This document shows, one piece after another, positions 25,795 through 35,644 of a stretch of DNA of 64,000 nt. The DNA comes from Nocardioides aquaticus (GTDB taxonomy: Bacteria > Actinomycetota > Actinomycetes > Propionibacteriales > Nocardioidaceae). The DNA is taken from NCBI RefSeq assembly GCF_018459925.1, contig NZ_CP075371.1, forward strand, positions 1,922,001 to 1,986,000. The letters run 5' to 3'. How positions within the stretch are numbered: position 1 is the stretch's first letter; every line of letters starts with the position of its first letter. Position numbers and translations under genes: made by a program. Under the pieces are notes generated by a model. That model did no database searches and was not told the origin of the DNA. It saw nothing but the letters and a program-made list of their open reading frames with translations.

Positions 25795-26787
25795 ATGACG
25801 CAGCAGCCGTTCAGCCGTCCCGGGGCCATCGACCTCTCCGCCCTCAAGCGCCCGGCGCCGACCGCACCCGCCGGTGCCGGTGCCGGTGCTGGTGCTGGTG
25901 CTGGTGGCGCCGGAGCGCCCGGCGCCCCGGCGGGCGGGCGACGCGCGTCGGCGTACGCCGTGGACGTCACCGAGGAGAGCTTCCAGGCCACGGTCGAGGC
26001 CTCGATGACCGCGCCGGTGCTGCTGGTGTTCTACAGCCCCAGCGAGTCGCCCGAGAGCGCGACCATGGCCGACGACGTCGCCGCCGCGGTCGACGACTAC
26101 GACGGCCGCTTCCTGGCCGGGCTGGTCGACATCGACGCCTCCCCGCAGATCGCCCAGGCGATGCAGATCCCGCAGGTGCCGCTGCTGCTGGTCATCCTCG
26201 AGGGCCGTCCGGCCACCCAGCCGATCCCCGGCCTGCTCGGCGCCGACGAGCTGCGCACCCTGCTGCAGCAGCTCGGCCAGCAGCTGACCACCCAGGGCAT
26301 CACCGGCCGCCACCAGCCCCGCGGCGGCGCCGCCGCCCCGGCCGACCCGGGAGCCGAGGAGGACGGCGACGCCGTCGACCCGCGCTTCGTCCCGGCCGAG
26401 GAGGCCCTGATGGCCGGTGACGCCGCCGGCGCGGTGGTGGAGTACCAGAAGCTGGTCGACGCCAACCCGGCCGACAGCGAGGCCGTCGCCGGGCTCGCCC
26501 GCGCGAAGATCCTCCAGCGCACCGACGGCGTGGACCTCGGCGAGGCCCGCGCCGCGGCGGCCGCGGCGCCCGACGACGTCGCCGCGCAGACCCTGGTCGC
26601 CGACCTCGACCTCGCCGGGGGGCACGTCGAGGACGCCTTCGCCCGCCTCGTCGAGCTCGTGCGCCGCACCGCCGGTGCCGAGCGCGACGCGGCCCGCGAC
26701 CACCTGGTCGGGCTCTTCGCCGCGGTCGGCAACGCCGACCCGCGGGTGATGAAGGGCCGCCAGGCACTGGCGTCGGCGCTGTTCTGA
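25795..26787 (+). CDS. YbbN/CnoX-like co-chaperone: thioredoxin fold plus TPR-like C-terminus
   Basis: A 330-residue protein. The N-terminal segment FSRPGAIDLSALKRP is followed by an Ala/Gly simple repeat (residues about 25-50, encoded by GGTGCC/GGTGCT repeats). The thioredoxin-like domain spans about 55-160. The usual CxxC is absent (FYSPSESPESATMAD at that place), so no redox chemistry is expected. A TPR-like helical region follows, including EEALMAGDAAGAVVEYQKLVDANPADSEA and the end MKGRQALASALF typical of the family. It likely protects substrates and passes them to chaperones. Confidence 0.85.
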   Translation: MTQQPFSRPGAIDLSALKRPAPTAPAGAGAGAGAGAGGAGAPGAPAGGRRASAYAVDVTEESFQATVEASMTAPVLLVFYSPSESPESATMADDVAAAVDDYDGRFLAGLVDIDASPQIAQAMQIPQVPLLLVILEGRPATQPIPGLLGADELRTLLQQLGQQLTTQGITGRHQPRGGAAAPADPGAEEDGDAVDPRFVPAEEALMAGDAAGAVVEYQKLVDANPADSEAVAGLARAKILQRTDGVDLGEARAAAAAAPDDVAAQTLVADLDLAGGHVEDAFARLVELVRRTAGAERDAARDHLVGLFAAVGNADPRVMKGRQALASALF

Positions 26788-26792
26788 CGCCG

Positions 26793-27557
26793 GTGAGCGG
26801 GCCGGCGTACCTGCTGCGCGGGCTCGGTCTCTGGCGCACCCGCCCGCGGCTGATGCTGCTCGGCGTGGTGCCGGCCGCGTTGGTCCTGCTCGTGCTGCTG
26901 GGGGCGATCGCCGCGCTGCTCTGGCGGGTGGACGACCTCGCCGCGTGGTCCACGCCCTTCGCCGACGACTGGGCCGACCCCTGGCGGCCGCTGGTACGCG
27001 TGCTGCTCGCCGCCGCGGTCGTGCTCGGCGCCGTCCTGCTGTCGACGGTGGTGTTCACCGGGCTGACGCTGGCGGTCGGCGACCCGTTCTACGAGCGGAT
27101 CTGGGCCGCGGTCGAGGAGCAGCTCGGCGACGCGCCGGACGGGGACGGGATCCCGTGGTGGCGCTCGGTGCGCGACGGCCTGGCGCTCGCCGCGACCGGC
27201 CTGCTCGTGGCCGTGCTGCTGCTCGTCGTCGGTCTGGTGCCGGTCGTCGGCACCCTGACCGCGCTGCTGGCGGGTCTGGCCTTCGGCGGCCGGCTGCTCG
27301 CCGTCGAGCTGCTGGCCCGCCCGCTCGAGGCGCGGGGTCTCGACCGGCACGCCCGCAAGGAGCTGCTGCGCCGGCGGCGTACGACGGTGTGGGGCTTCGG
27401 CCTGGCCACCCAGGCCTGCTTCCTGGTGCCGCTGGGGGCGGTGGCGGTGATGCCGGCCGCGGTCGCCGGCGCGACGATGCTCGCCCGCGACCTGCTCCGC
27501 CCCGCCGAGATGACGCTTCCGGACAGCCGAGGTGACGCTCCCGGCGCCCCGAGGTGA
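26793..27557 (+). CDS. EI24/CysZ-like membrane protein
   Basis: A 254-residue protein with about five hydrophobic segments. MSGPAYLLRGLGLWRTRPRLMLLGVVPAAL, DPFYERIWAAVEEQLG and FGGRLLAVELLARPLEARGLD match the EI24 domain family that includes the CysZ sulfate permease; transport of sulfate is possible but unproven. The last 16 residues, EMTLPDSRGDAPGAPR, and the TGA stop are encoded by the 22-bp repeat array at 27504-27569, so the natural C-terminus has probably been replaced. Confidence 0.82.
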   Translation: MSGPAYLLRGLGLWRTRPRLMLLGVVPAALVLLVLLGAIAALLWRVDDLAAWSTPFADDWADPWRPLVRVLLAAAVVLGAVLLSTVVFTGLTLAVGDPFYERIWAAVEEQLGDAPDGDGIPWWRSVRDGLALAATGLLVAVLLLVVGLVPVVGTLTALLAGLAFGGRLLAVELLARPLEARGLDRHARKELLRRRRTTVWGFGLATQACFLVPLGAVAVMPAAVAGATMLARDLLRPAEMTLPDSRGDAPGAPR

Positions 27558-27569
27558 CGCTTGCGGCGC
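27504..27569. repeat. Three tandem 22-bp units at a convergent gene end
   Basis: Units at 27504-27525, 27526-27547 and 27548-27569. All share the core CCGAGRTGACGCT followed by YCCGG or TGCGG. Unit 1 is identical to the unit at 10204-10183 (minus strand). Exactly 66 bp long, like the restored array at the EamA/AI-2E junction. It covers the stop of the EI24 gene and ends 9 bp before the LysR stop. Confidence 0.9.
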
Positions 27570-27578
27570 GTCACACGG

Positions 27579-28484
27579 TCAGCTGCGGCGCCCGGAGACG
27601 CCGGCCAACGCGTCCAGCACCGCGGCGACGGCGGGGGAGTCGGCCATGCTCCGGCGGTGCACCGCGACGACGTCGCGCGTCGGCACCGGGTCGACCACCG
27701 GCACCGCCACCAGGTCCGCGCCGAGCGTGGACCGCCCGAGCCGCGGGACCAGCGCGATGCCGAGCCCGGCGCGGGCCAGGGCGAGGTGGGACTCGAACTC
27801 CATCGAGACGTGCGCGATCCGCGGCAGCGCCCCGGTGCCGTCGTACATCCGGCTGAGCCACTGCCGGCAGATCGTGCCCTCCGGCGTCGCGATCCAGCCC
27901 TCGCCGACGAGGTCGGCCGGGCTCACCCGGTCGCGTCCCGCCAGCGGGTGGTCGCGGTGGCACACGACGTCGGCGACGTCGTGGGACACGGAGGTCCGGA
28001 CGAGGTGGTCCGGCACGTCCAGCGGGACGTCGCCCCAGGTGTGCACCACGCCGACGTCGTGGTGCCCGGCGGCGACGAGGTCGATGCTGTCCCAGGGCTC
28101 CAGCTCGGTGACGCTGAGGGTCAGCAGCGGGTGCGCGGCGAGCAGCTCGCGCACGGCGGGGGCGACCAGGCCGCGGGTGGCGGTCGAGAACACCCCCAGG
28201 CGCAGGTGGCCGGCCACCGCCCCGGTCTGGCGGTGCAGCCCGGCCTCGACCGCCTCCAGGTCGTCGAGCACGCGGACGCCCGCGTCGACGAGGTAGCGCC
28301 CGGCGCGGGTCACGATGACCCCGCGCCCGACCCGTTCCAGGAGCGGTACGCCCACCTGGCGCTCCAGCCGCTTGACCTGCTGGCTGACCGCGCTCGGGGT
28401 GTACCCGAGCACCTCGGCGGCCCGGGACACCGACCCGTGCAGAGCCACGGCCCGCAGCGACCCCAGGGCGGCGATCTCGATCAT
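27579..28484 (-). CDS. LysR-family transcriptional regulator
   Basis: A 301-residue LTTR. The HTH lies at residues 1-60 (LRAVALHGSVSRAAEVLGYTPSAVSQQVKRLERQVGVPLLER). The effector domain follows, with RLGVFSTATRGLVAPAVREL and ARAGLGIALVPRLG. It is divergent from an EamA transporter 72 bp away, and its own -10 box lies inside a palindrome at its start codon, so autoregulation and control of the transporter are likely. Confidence 0.94.
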   Translation of the reverse strand: MIEIAALGSLRAVALHGSVSRAAEVLGYTPSAVSQQVKRLERQVGVPLLERVGRGVIVTRAGRYLVDAGVRVLDDLEAVEAGLHRQTGAVAGHLRLGVFSTATRGLVAPAVRELLAAHPLLTLSVTELEPWDSIDLVAAGHHDVGVVHTWGDVPLDVPDHLVRTSVSHDVADVVCHRDHPLAGRDRVSPADLVGEGWIATPEGTICRQWLSRMYDGTGALPRIAHVSMEFESHLALARAGLGIALVPRLGRSTLGADLVAVPVVDPVPTRDVVAVHRRSMADSPAVAAVLDALAGVSGRRS

Positions 28485-28499
28485 GTAGCAACGCTACAT
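28483..28499 (-). promoter_or_regulatory. Operator overlapping the LysR -10 box and start codon
   Basis: Perfect inverted repeat ATGTAGC-AAC-GCTACAT. On the minus strand TAGCGT (28496-28491) is followed by 6 nt and then the lysR ATG (28484-28482). Binding here would block the regulator's own promoter. Confidence 0.6.
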
Positions 28500-28556
28500 C
28501 GTCGGCGGTCCCGACCGTTGCTGGTGCTGCACGGTCGTGACCGGGAGGCTGGACGC

Positions 28557-29494
28557 GTGACCCGCCGTGACTCCGCCCTCGCCGCCCTGGTGGCCCTGAT
28601 CTGGGGACTGAACTTCCTCGTCATCGACGCCGGCATGGAAGGCGTCCCGCCCCTGCTCTTCCTGGCCGTCCGGTTCGTCGTCGTCCTGGTCCCGGCCGTC
28701 TTCCTGCTGCCGCGGCCCGACGTGCCGTGGCGGACGCTGGCGGCCGTCGGCGCGCTGATGTCGCTCGGGCAGTTCGGGTTCCTCTACGTCGCCCTCGCCG
28801 CCGGTCTCCCTCCGGGCCTGGCCGCGCTGGTCCTGCAGGCCCAGGTCGTGTTCACGATCGTGATCGCCGCGGTCGCCCTGCGCGAGCGCCCCCGGCCGAC
28901 CCAGGTCGTCGGCGTCGCGGTCGCGGTCGCCGGCCTGGTCGTCGTCTCGGTGGGCCGCGGGGGAGCCGTCCCGCTGGTGGCCCTGCTGCTCTGCCTGCTC
29001 GGGCCCTGTCCTGGGGTGCGGGCAACGTGGTGTCGCGCGCCGCGGGCGTGCCCGGCGGGCTGTCGCTGACGGTGTGGTCGGCGCTGGTCGTCCCGGTGCC
29101 GGCGCTGGCCCTGTCGCTGCTCGTCGACGGACCCGACGCCGTCGTCGCCGGCCTGGCGGCCTTCGGGTGGCAGGCGGCGCTGGCCACGCTCTACACCGCC
29201 GGGCTGGCCTCGCTGGTCGGGTACGGCATCTTCAACACCCTGCTCGCGCGCAACCGGGCCGCCGACGTGGTCCCGTGGGTCCTGCTGGTGCCGGTCGTGG
29301 CCATGACGGCCTCGGCGGTGCTGGGGGACCTGCCCACGACCGGCGAGGCCGCCGGCGGCGCGGTGATGGTGCTCGGGGCGCTGGTCAGCCTGCGGGCACC
29401 GCGGGCCGTCACGACCCCGGGCGGCCCGACTCCGTGTACCGACCGCCCGGCTGGTCCAGCGCGGACAGTGCGGCCTCGACCCGTCGCGCGGTGA
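28557..29494 (+). pseudogene. EamA-family transporter, frame broken by one missing G near 29003
   Basis: A ten-helix metabolite exporter. The first frame begins VTRRDSALAALVALIWGLNFLVID, with GGGAGG 9 nt before the GTG, and runs to LLCLLG. At GGGCCC (29001-29006) the homologous frame shifts to ALSWGAGNVVSRAAGVPGG and runs to the stop at 29494. One added G restores a 312-residue protein with two EamA domains. The C-terminus overlaps the convergent NUDIX gene by 86 bp. As in the other three cases, a base-calling gap is more likely than loss. Divergent lysR probably regulates it. Confidence 0.88.
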
Positions 29495-30179
29495 AGTCGG
29501 CGCAGCGGGCGCGCACCTCGTCGAGGTCGCAGAACCGGGCCGAGGCGATCTCCTTGGTCTCCCGGACGATCGCGTCGGTCAGCGACGCCGCGTGCGTCCC
29601 GCCGTCGAAGACCAGGCACAGCGCGTCGTCCCACCCGCTCCACGCCGGCAGCCAGTCGGTCAGCAGCAGGCGACCCGGGTCGATCGTGAGCGCGAGCTCC
29701 TCCTCGACCTCGCGGGCCACCGCGACCTGGGGTGACTCGCCGACCTCGACGACCCCGCCGGGCAGGTCCCAGTCACGCTTGTACGTGAGCTGGCACAGCA
29801 GCACCCGACCCGCGTCGTCGCGGATCAGCATCTGGCTGATCGCGCGCTTGCGGGGCAGGAACGAGTTGAGCAGCGCCCGGAACCCCCCGGGCTCCTCGAC
29901 CGGGGTGTCGGTCGCCAGGCGCGCGTAGACGACGTGGTCGCCGGCCACGCCGCGGCGTACGCCCTCGCGCCGCAGGCCCGACCACGTCGCGACCCGGTGG
30001 GCGGCGGTGTCGTCGGCCGCGACGACGGCCTCGACCCGCCCGTGGTCGACCAGCGCCGAGCGCACCTCGCCCGCCACCGCCGCCACCGTCTGCTGCCAGT
30101 CGTCGGCGGCGAGCCCGGCGTCCCAGGAGACGCGGGCCACGCCGTCCTCGACGGTGCTCAGGCGGGGCCGCGGATCCAC
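29409..30179 (-). CDS. NUDIX hydrolase with N-terminal acetyltransferase-like region
   Basis: A 256-residue protein. The C-terminal NUDIX domain holds the box GGVVEVGESPQVAVAREVEEEL (about residues 137-158, GX5EX7REVXEE), which binds Mg2+ and the diphosphate substrate. The first 100 residues (WSGLRREGVRRGVAGDHVVYARLA) resemble the end of a GNAT acetyltransferase fold and look incomplete. The start is GTG 30179 (VDPRPRLSTVEDG). It lies just upstream of glgB on the other side of its stop, but there is no evidence of a shared function. Confidence 0.85.
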   Translation of the reverse strand: MDPRPRLSTVEDGVARVSWDAGLAADDWQQTVAAVAGEVRSALVDHGRVEAVVAADDTAAHRVATWSGLRREGVRRGVAGDHVVYARLATDTPVEEPGGFRALLNSFLPRKRAISQMLIRDDAGRVLLCQLTYKRDWDLPGGVVEVGESPQVAVAREVEEELALTIDPGRLLLTDWLPAWSGWDDALCLVFDGGTHAASLTDAIVRETKEIASARFCDLDEVRARCADFTARRVEAALSALDQPGGRYTESGRPGS

Positions 30180-30183
30180 CCGG

Positions 30184-32439
30184 TCAGCCTAGGGCGCGAC
30201 CGGTGGTGCCGGCCGCGGTCGGGGAGGGCGTCGTCGAGTCGAGGCGCTGCCGGAACCAGACCGTCGCCAGCGGCGGCACGGTGATGTCGGCGTACGCCGG
30301 CTGTCCCTGGTGCTCGCCCGCCACCGCGGTGACGGCGCCGAGGTTGCCGACACCGGAGCCGGCGTACGCCGCCGCGTCGGTGTTGAGCACCTCCTCCCAG
30401 GTGCCCGCCGCGGGCAGCCCCAGGCGGAAGTCGCCGTGCGGCGTGCCCGCGAAGTTCGTGACGCAGACCAGGTCCGGGACGGTGTCGTCCTCGGGCGCCC
30501 GACGCACGAAGGAGAACACGCTGCGGCCGGCGTCGTTGGCGTCGACCCAGGCGAAGCCGGACCCGTCGTCGTCGCGCGCCCAGGCCGCCGGGGAGTCCCG
30601 GTAGACGGTGTTGAGGTCCTTCACGAGGCCGTGCAGCCCGCGGTGCTCGGGGTGCTCGAGCAGCCACCAGTCGAGCTCGCGGGACTCCGCCCACTCCGCC
30701 TCCTGGCCGAACTCCTGGCCCATGAAGAGCAGCTGCTTGCCCGGGTGCGCCCACATGAACGCGTAGTAGGCCCGCAGCGTCGCCAGCTGCTGCCACCGGT
30801 CACCGGGCATCTTGCGCAGCAAGGAGCCCTTGCCGTGCACGACCTCGTCGTGCGAGAGCGGCAGCACGAAGTTCTCGGTCCAGGCGTAGACGATGGAGAA
30901 CGTCAGCTCGCCGTGGTGGTAGGCCCGGTGCACCGGCTCGCGCGCGAGGTAGTCGAGCGTGTCGTGCATCCAGCCCATGTTCCACTTCAGGCCGAAGCCG
31001 AGGCCGCCCTCGGAGGTCGGTGCGGTGACGCCCGGCCAGGAGGTCGACTCCTCGGCGATCGTCACGATCCCGGGCACCCGGCGGTACGCGGTGGCGTTCA
31101 TCTCCTGCAGGAACTGCACGGCCTCCAGGTTCTCCCGGCCGCCGTGCACGTTGGGCGTCCACTCGCCGGCCTGGCGGCCGTAGTCGAGGTAGAGCATCGA
31201 GGCGACGCCGTCGACGCGCAGCCCGTCGGCGTGGAACTCCTCGAGCCAGTAGATCGCGTTGGCGTAGAGGAAGTTGCGGACCTCGCGGCGACCGAAGTTG
31301 AAGATGTGGGAGCCCCACTCCTGGTGCCACCCGCGCTGCGGGTTGGGGTCCTCGTAGAGGGGCGTGCCGTCGAAGCGGGCCAGCGCCCACTCGTCGGTCG
31401 CGAAGTGCCCGGGCACCCAGTCCAGGATCACGCCGATCCCGGCCTGGTGCAGCCGGTCGACGAGACGCCGGAAGCCGTCGGGGTCGCCGTACCGGGAGTC
31501 CGGGGCGAAGTAGGAGGTGACGTGGTAGCCCCAGGACCCGCCGAACGGGTGCTGCATCACGGGCATCAGCTCGACGTGGGTGAAACCCAGGTCCGACAGG
31601 TACGGCACGAGGTCGTCGGCCAGCTGGTCGTAGGTCCAGTAGGTGGAGTCCGGGTGCCGCTTCCACGAGCCCAGGTGCATCTCGTAGGTCGCCATCGGCT
31701 CGACGACCGGTCGCCGCTGCGCCCGCTGGGTCATCCACTCCTGGTCGTTCCAGGTGTGGGAGGACTCGAAGACCACCGAGGAGGTCCGCGGGGCGATCTC
31801 GGCCGCCGAGGCCATCGGGTCGGCCTTCTCGCGCCACTCGTCGTCCGGCCCGAGCAGGTGGAACTTGTACGGGGTCCCGGTGCCGAGGCCGGGCACGAAC
31901 AGCTCCCAGACGCCCGAGGTGCCGAGGTGGCGCATCGGGTGCTCGCGCCCGTCCCACGAGTTGAAGTCGCCGCGCAGCCGCACGGCCTTGGCCGAGGGTG
32001 CCCACACCGCGAACGAGGTGCCGCTGACGGTCTCGCCGCCCGGGACGTCGTAGTGGTGGACGTGGGCGCCCAGGACGGTCCAGAGCTGCTCGTGGCGGCC
32101 CTCGTTGACCAGGTGCAGGTCCATCTCGCCCAGCGTGGGCAGGAACCGGTACGGGTCGTCGACCACCACGGTGTCGTCGCCGTAGGTGACCGCCACCCGG
32201 TAGTCGGGCACCTCGGCGACCGGCAGCACACCGACCCACACGCCCTCGTGCTCGTGGCGCAGCGGCGTCTCGGCGCCGCCGTGGCGCACGACCACGGAGG
32301 TGGCCAACGGCCGCAGGACGCGGACGGTGACGGCCCCGTCGTACGGGTGGGCGCCGAGGATCGCGTGGGGGTCGCCGTGCCGACCGAGGACCAGCTGGTC
32401 CAGCAGGTCGACGGGGACGGGGGAGGCGGTGGTGCTCAT
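30184..32439 (-). CDS. glgB: 1,4-alpha-glucan branching enzyme
   Basis: A 751-residue GH13 enzyme that introduces alpha-1,6 branches into glucan. An N-terminal CBM48 domain (FAVWAPSAKAVRLRGDFNSWDGR) precedes the barrel, whose catalytic residues are Asp410 in GLRVDGVAS, Glu463 in IAEEST and Asp531 in [16 protein letters not shown] at ATG 32439 is the start; the longer frame runs into maltokinase. The start overlaps the maltokinase stop by 4 bp. It is the last gene of the glgE-treS-mak-glgB operon. Confidence 0.97.
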   Translation of the reverse strand: MSTTASPVPVDLLDQLVLGRHGDPHAILGAHPYDGAVTVRVLRPLATSVVVRHGGAETPLRHEHEGVWVGVLPVAEVPDYRVAVTYGDDTVVVDDPYRFLPTLGEMDLHLVNEGRHEQLWTVLGAHVHHYDVPGGETVSGTSFAVWAPSAKAVRLRGDFNSWDGREHPMRHLGTSGVWELFVPGLGTGTPYKFHLLGPDDEWREKADPMASAAEIAPRTSSVVFESSHTWNDQEWMTQRAQRRPVVEPMATYEMHLGSWKRHPDSTYWTYDQLADDLVPYLSDLGFTHVELMPVMQHPFGGSWGYHVTSYFAPDSRYGDPDGFRRLVDRLHQAGIGVILDWVPGHFATDEWALARFDGTPLYEDPNPQRGWHQEWGSHIFNFGRREVRNFLYANAIYWLEEFHADGLRVDGVASMLYLDYGRQAGEWTPNVHGGRENLEAVQFLQEMNATAYRRVPGIVTIAEESTSWPGVTAPTSEGGLGFGLKWNMGWMHDTLDYLAREPVHRAYHHGELTFSIVYAWTENFVLPLSHDEVVHGKGSLLRKMPGDRWQQLATLRAYYAFMWAHPGKQLLFMGQEFGQEAEWAESRELDWWLLEHPEHRGLHGLVKDLNTVYRDSPAAWARDDDGSGFAWVDANDAGRSVFSFVRRAPEDDTVPDLVCVTNFAGTPHGDFRLGLPAAGTWEEVLNTDAAAYAGSGVGNLGAVTAVAGEHQGQPAYADITVPPLATVWFRQRLDSTTPSPTAAGTTGRALG

Positions 32440-33869
32440 CGTGCTCCGATCCGAGCCACGGCGGCGAGCGGGATGGAGACCCAGGTCGGACGGTTCCGGG
32501 TCTCGTAGACGCACTCGTACACGGCCTTGTCGGCGGTGTAGGCCGTCAGCAGCACGCGCTGGCTCTCGGTCAGGTCCCCGCCGGCGTAGGCCGTCAGGAA
32601 GTGGTTGCGGTTGCGGTGGGCCCACTCGTCGGCCCGGACGGACAGCTGGGCGCTGACCTCCGGGTCGGTCTCGGCCAGGGTGCGCTCGACGACGTGCGGG
32701 GCGTAGTCGAAGGAGCGCAGCATCCCGGCGACGTCGCGCCACCGGGAGTCGGGCAGGGTGCGCTCGGCCAGGGTCTTGGCCGGCTCGCCCTCGAAGTCGA
32801 CGATCTTCCAGCCCTCGGTGGTGCGCAGGGTCTGGCCCAGGTGCAGGTCGCCGTGGACGCGCTGCACGTGCAGGTCGCCGAGGTCGGCGACCGCCGCGAA
32901 GACCTCGCGCAGCGCGGCCCCGTGCGCGGCCAGCTCGGGCACGACCGGCAGCGCGGCGTCGAGGCGCTCACCCATCGTCGCGGCGAGCGTCCGGGCGTCG
33001 GTGGTCCCGGTCGGGAAGCCCTCGCGCATCGCGTCGTGCACGGCGGACAGGGCGTGGCCGAGCCGGGTGGCCTCGCCGGCGAAGTCGCCGCCGACCTCGT
33101 GGGCGTGCAGGTCGCCCTCGGCGAACAGGTTCCGCACGCTGGCCAGCGCCAGGTCGAAACCGTCCGTGGCGGTGCGCAGGAACTCCTGCAGCATCGCCAG
33201 GTGCAGGGGCTCGCCGGTGCCCTCGGGGTCGTCGAGCTGCACCCAGCCGTAGAGCGCGGCGACCTGCTCGCTGCCGGCCCGGGTCAGCGCGTCGTGGATC
33301 TCGATGTCGGGGTTGGCGCCCGGGGTCACCTTGCGGAAGACCTTGAGCACGGCGTCCTCGCCGAAGCGGACCGAGCTGTTGGACTGCTCGCCGGTGAAGA
33401 GCGAGGCCGCGGTCTCCGGGTCCAGCTCGTGGCCGGGGAGCCGGTGGAAGCTCAGGCCGGTGGCCGGGTCGCCGACGGCGTCCTCGGTGCGGCTGGCGAC
33501 GAAGCTGCGCAGCCAGCAGGCCATCGCCTCCCGGTCGTGCAGCGCGTCGTAGGCGTGCACCCATCCGTGGTCGGGGTCCTCCCACCAGCCGATGAAGGCG
33601 TGGTCGAGACGGTGCTCCGGGTGCGTGTAGCAGCTGAGCGGGACCTGGTACGTCTCGGTCTCGCCGCCGGCGGGCCCGTCGGCGTAGGCGACGTCGACCA
33701 GGTGCAGGACGACCCGCGGGCCGCCCTCGAGCGCGCCCGGGACCGTGCCGACGCGGCGCACGCCGACGACCTGCAGCGCGCGCCCCTTCCCGCCGAACCA
33801 CCGGGTCCGGCCGAGGTAGGTCTCGAACGCGGCGGCGTCGAGGTGTGCGGGGATCGCGGGTCCGCTCAC
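32436..33869 (-). CDS. mak: Maltokinase
   Basis: A 477-residue kinase that phosphorylates maltose to maltose-1-phosphate with ATP, the substrate of GlgE. Features: N-terminal cap with [28 protein letters not shown] (nucleotide-binding lysine), the catalytic [12 protein letters not shown] loop and [21 protein letters not shown] (metal Asp). The GTG start overlaps the treS stop by 4 bp. The position between treS and glgB is the standard actinobacterial order. Confidence 0.96.
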   Translation of the reverse strand: MSGPAIPAHLDAAAFETYLGRTRWFGGKGRALQVVGVRRVGTVPGALEGGPRVVLHLVDVAYADGPAGGETETYQVPLSCYTHPEHRLDHAFIGWWEDPDHGWVHAYDALHDREAMACWLRSFVASRTEDAVGDPATGLSFHRLPGHELDPETAASLFTGEQSNSSVRFGEDAVLKVFRKVTPGANPDIEIHDALTRAGSEQVAALYGWVQLDDPEGTGEPLHLAMLQEFLRTATDGFDLALASVRNLFAEGDLHAHEVGGDFAGEATRLGHALSAVHDAMREGFPTGTTDARTLAATMGERLDAALPVVPELAAHGAALREVFAAVADLGDLHVQRVHGDLHLGQTLRTTEGWKIVDFEGEPAKTLAERTLPDSRWRDVAGMLRSFDYAPHVVERTLAETDPEVSAQLSVRADEWAHRNRNHFLTAYAGGDLTESQRVLLTAYTADKAVYECVYETRNRPTWVSIPLAAVARIGAR

Positions 33870-35644
33870 AGCAGCTGTCCCTCCTCGTGGGTCTCCGGCC
33901 TGGTGAGCCGGAACCAGTAGAACCCGTAGCCGCCCAGGGTGAGCAGGTACGGCAGCTCGCCGATGGCGGGGAAGGGGACGCCGCCGAGCATCTCCACCGG
34001 CACCAGGCCCTCGAAGCGGCGCAGGTCGAGCTCGACGGGCTGGGGGAAGCGGGAGAGGTTGTTGACGCACAGGATGATGTCGTCGCCGCTCTCCTCGGTG
34101 TGGTGCTCGCGCACGTAGGACAGCACCGTGGAGTTGGAGCCCCCGAGGTCGTCGAACGTGCCCAGGCCGAAGGCCTGGTGGCCGCGGCGCGCGTGGATCA
34201 GCCGGCGGGTCCAGTGCAGCAGCGAGGAGGTGTTCTCCAGCTGCGCCTCGACGTTGACGCTCTGGTAGCCGTACACCGGGTCCTGCACCGCGGGCAGGGC
34301 GAGCTTGCCGGGCGTGGCCTGGGAGAACCCGGCGTTGCGGTCCGGGGTCCACTGCATCGGGGTGCGCACGCCGTCGCGGTCGCCGAGCCAGATGTTGTCG
34401 CCCATCCCGATCTCGTCGCCGTAGTAGAGCACCGGCGAGCCGGGCAGCGAGAGCAGCAGCGCGGTGAACAGCTCGATCTGGTTGACGTCGTTGTCGAGCA
34501 GCGGGGCCAGGCGACGGCGGATGCCGATGTTGGCCTTCATCCGCGGGTCCTTGGCGTACTCGTTCCACATGTAGTCGCGGTCGTCGTCGGTGACCATCTC
34601 GAGGGTCAGCTCGTCGTGGTTGCGCAGGAAGATGCCCCACTGGCAGCCGTGCGGGATCGGCGGCGTCTGGGCGAGGATCTCCGAGATCGGGAAGCGCGAC
34701 TCGCGGCGCACCGCCATGAAGATCCGCGGCATCACCGGGAAGTGGAAGCACATGTGGCACTCGTCGCCACCGGACTCGTGGTCGCCGAAGTAGTCCACGA
34801 CGTCGGCCGGCCACTGGTTGGCCTCGGCCAGCAGCACGCGGCCGGGGTACTTGTCGTCGACGTAGCGGCGGACCTTGCGCAGGAACTCGTGGGTCTCGGG
34901 GAGGTTCTCGCCGTTAGTGCCGGGACGCTCGTACAGGTAGGGCACCGCGTCGAGGCGGAACCCGTCCAGGCCCATGTCGAACCAGAACGACAGCGCCTCG
35001 ATGATCGCGTCGTGGACCGCCGGGTTGTCGAAGTTGAGGTCCGGCTGGTGGCTGAAGAACCGGTGCCAGTAGTACTGCTGGCGCACCGGGTCCCAGGTCC
35101 AGTTCGACGGCTCGGTGTCGACGAAGATGACACGCGCGTCCTGGTAGAGCTCGTCGGTGTCGGACCAGACGTAGAAGTCGCCGTACGGGCCCTCGGGGTC
35201 CGAGCGGCTGGCCTGGAACCACGCGTGCTGGTCGCTGGTGTGGTTCATGACGAAGTCGATGATCACCCGGATGCCGCGGGCGTGCGCCTCGTCGAGCAGG
35301 TGGTGGAAGTCGTCGACCGTGCCGCACTCGGGGAGGATGTCCTGGTAGTCGGCGACGTCGTAGCCGCCGTCGCGCAGCGGGGACCTCATGAAGGGCGGCA
35401 GCCAGATGCAGTCCACGCCGAGCCACTCGAGGTAGTCGAGCTTCTCGGTCAGCCCCTTGAAGTCGCCGACGCCGTCGCCGTTGGAGTCGCGGAACGAGCG
35501 GACGAGCACCTCGTAGAAGACCGCGGTCTTGAACCACTCGGGGCTGGTGTCCCCGCTGGTGCCCTCGGGGATCGTGCTCTCCTCGTGCTCCGGGTCGACG
35601 CGGTCCGGGTCGTGCTCGGCGGGTGCCAGGTCGGCACTGGTCAC
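33866..35644 (-). CDS. treS: Trehalose synthase (maltose alpha-D-glucosyltransferase)
   Basis: A 592-residue GH13 enzyme that interconverts trehalose and maltose. Catalytic Asp232 ([10 protein letters not shown]), Glu274 (LLAEANQWP) and Asp344 ([10 protein letters not shown]) are present. N-terminal [32 protein letters not shown] is typical. It lacks a fused maltokinase domain; the kinase is the next gene. The GTG start overlaps the glgE stop by 4 bp. Confidence 0.97.
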   Translation of the reverse strand: MTSADLAPAEHDPDRVDPEHEESTIPEGTSGDTSPEWFKTAVFYEVLVRSFRDSNGDGVGDFKGLTEKLDYLEWLGVDCIWLPPFMRSPLRDGGYDVADYQDILPECGTVDDFHHLLDEAHARGIRVIIDFVMNHTSDQHAWFQASRSDPEGPYGDFYVWSDTDELYQDARVIFVDTEPSNWTWDPVRQQYYWHRFFSHQPDLNFDNPAVHDAIIEALSFWFDMGLDGFRLDAVPYLYERPGTNGENLPETHEFLRKVRRYVDDKYPGRVLLAEANQWPADVVDYFGDHESGGDECHMCFHFPVMPRIFMAVRRESRFPISEILAQTPPIPHGCQWGIFLRNHDELTLEMVTDDDRDYMWNEYAKDPRMKANIGIRRRLAPLLDNDVNQIELFTALLLSLPGSPVLYYGDEIGMGDNIWLGDRDGVRTPMQWTPDRNAGFSQATPGKLALPAVQDPVYGYQSVNVEAQLENTSSLLHWTRRLIHARRGHQAFGLGTFDDLGGSNSTVLSYVREHHTEESGDDIILCVNNLSRFPQPVELDLRRFEGLVPVEMLGGVPFPAIGELPYLLTLGGYGFYWFRLTRPETHEEGQLL

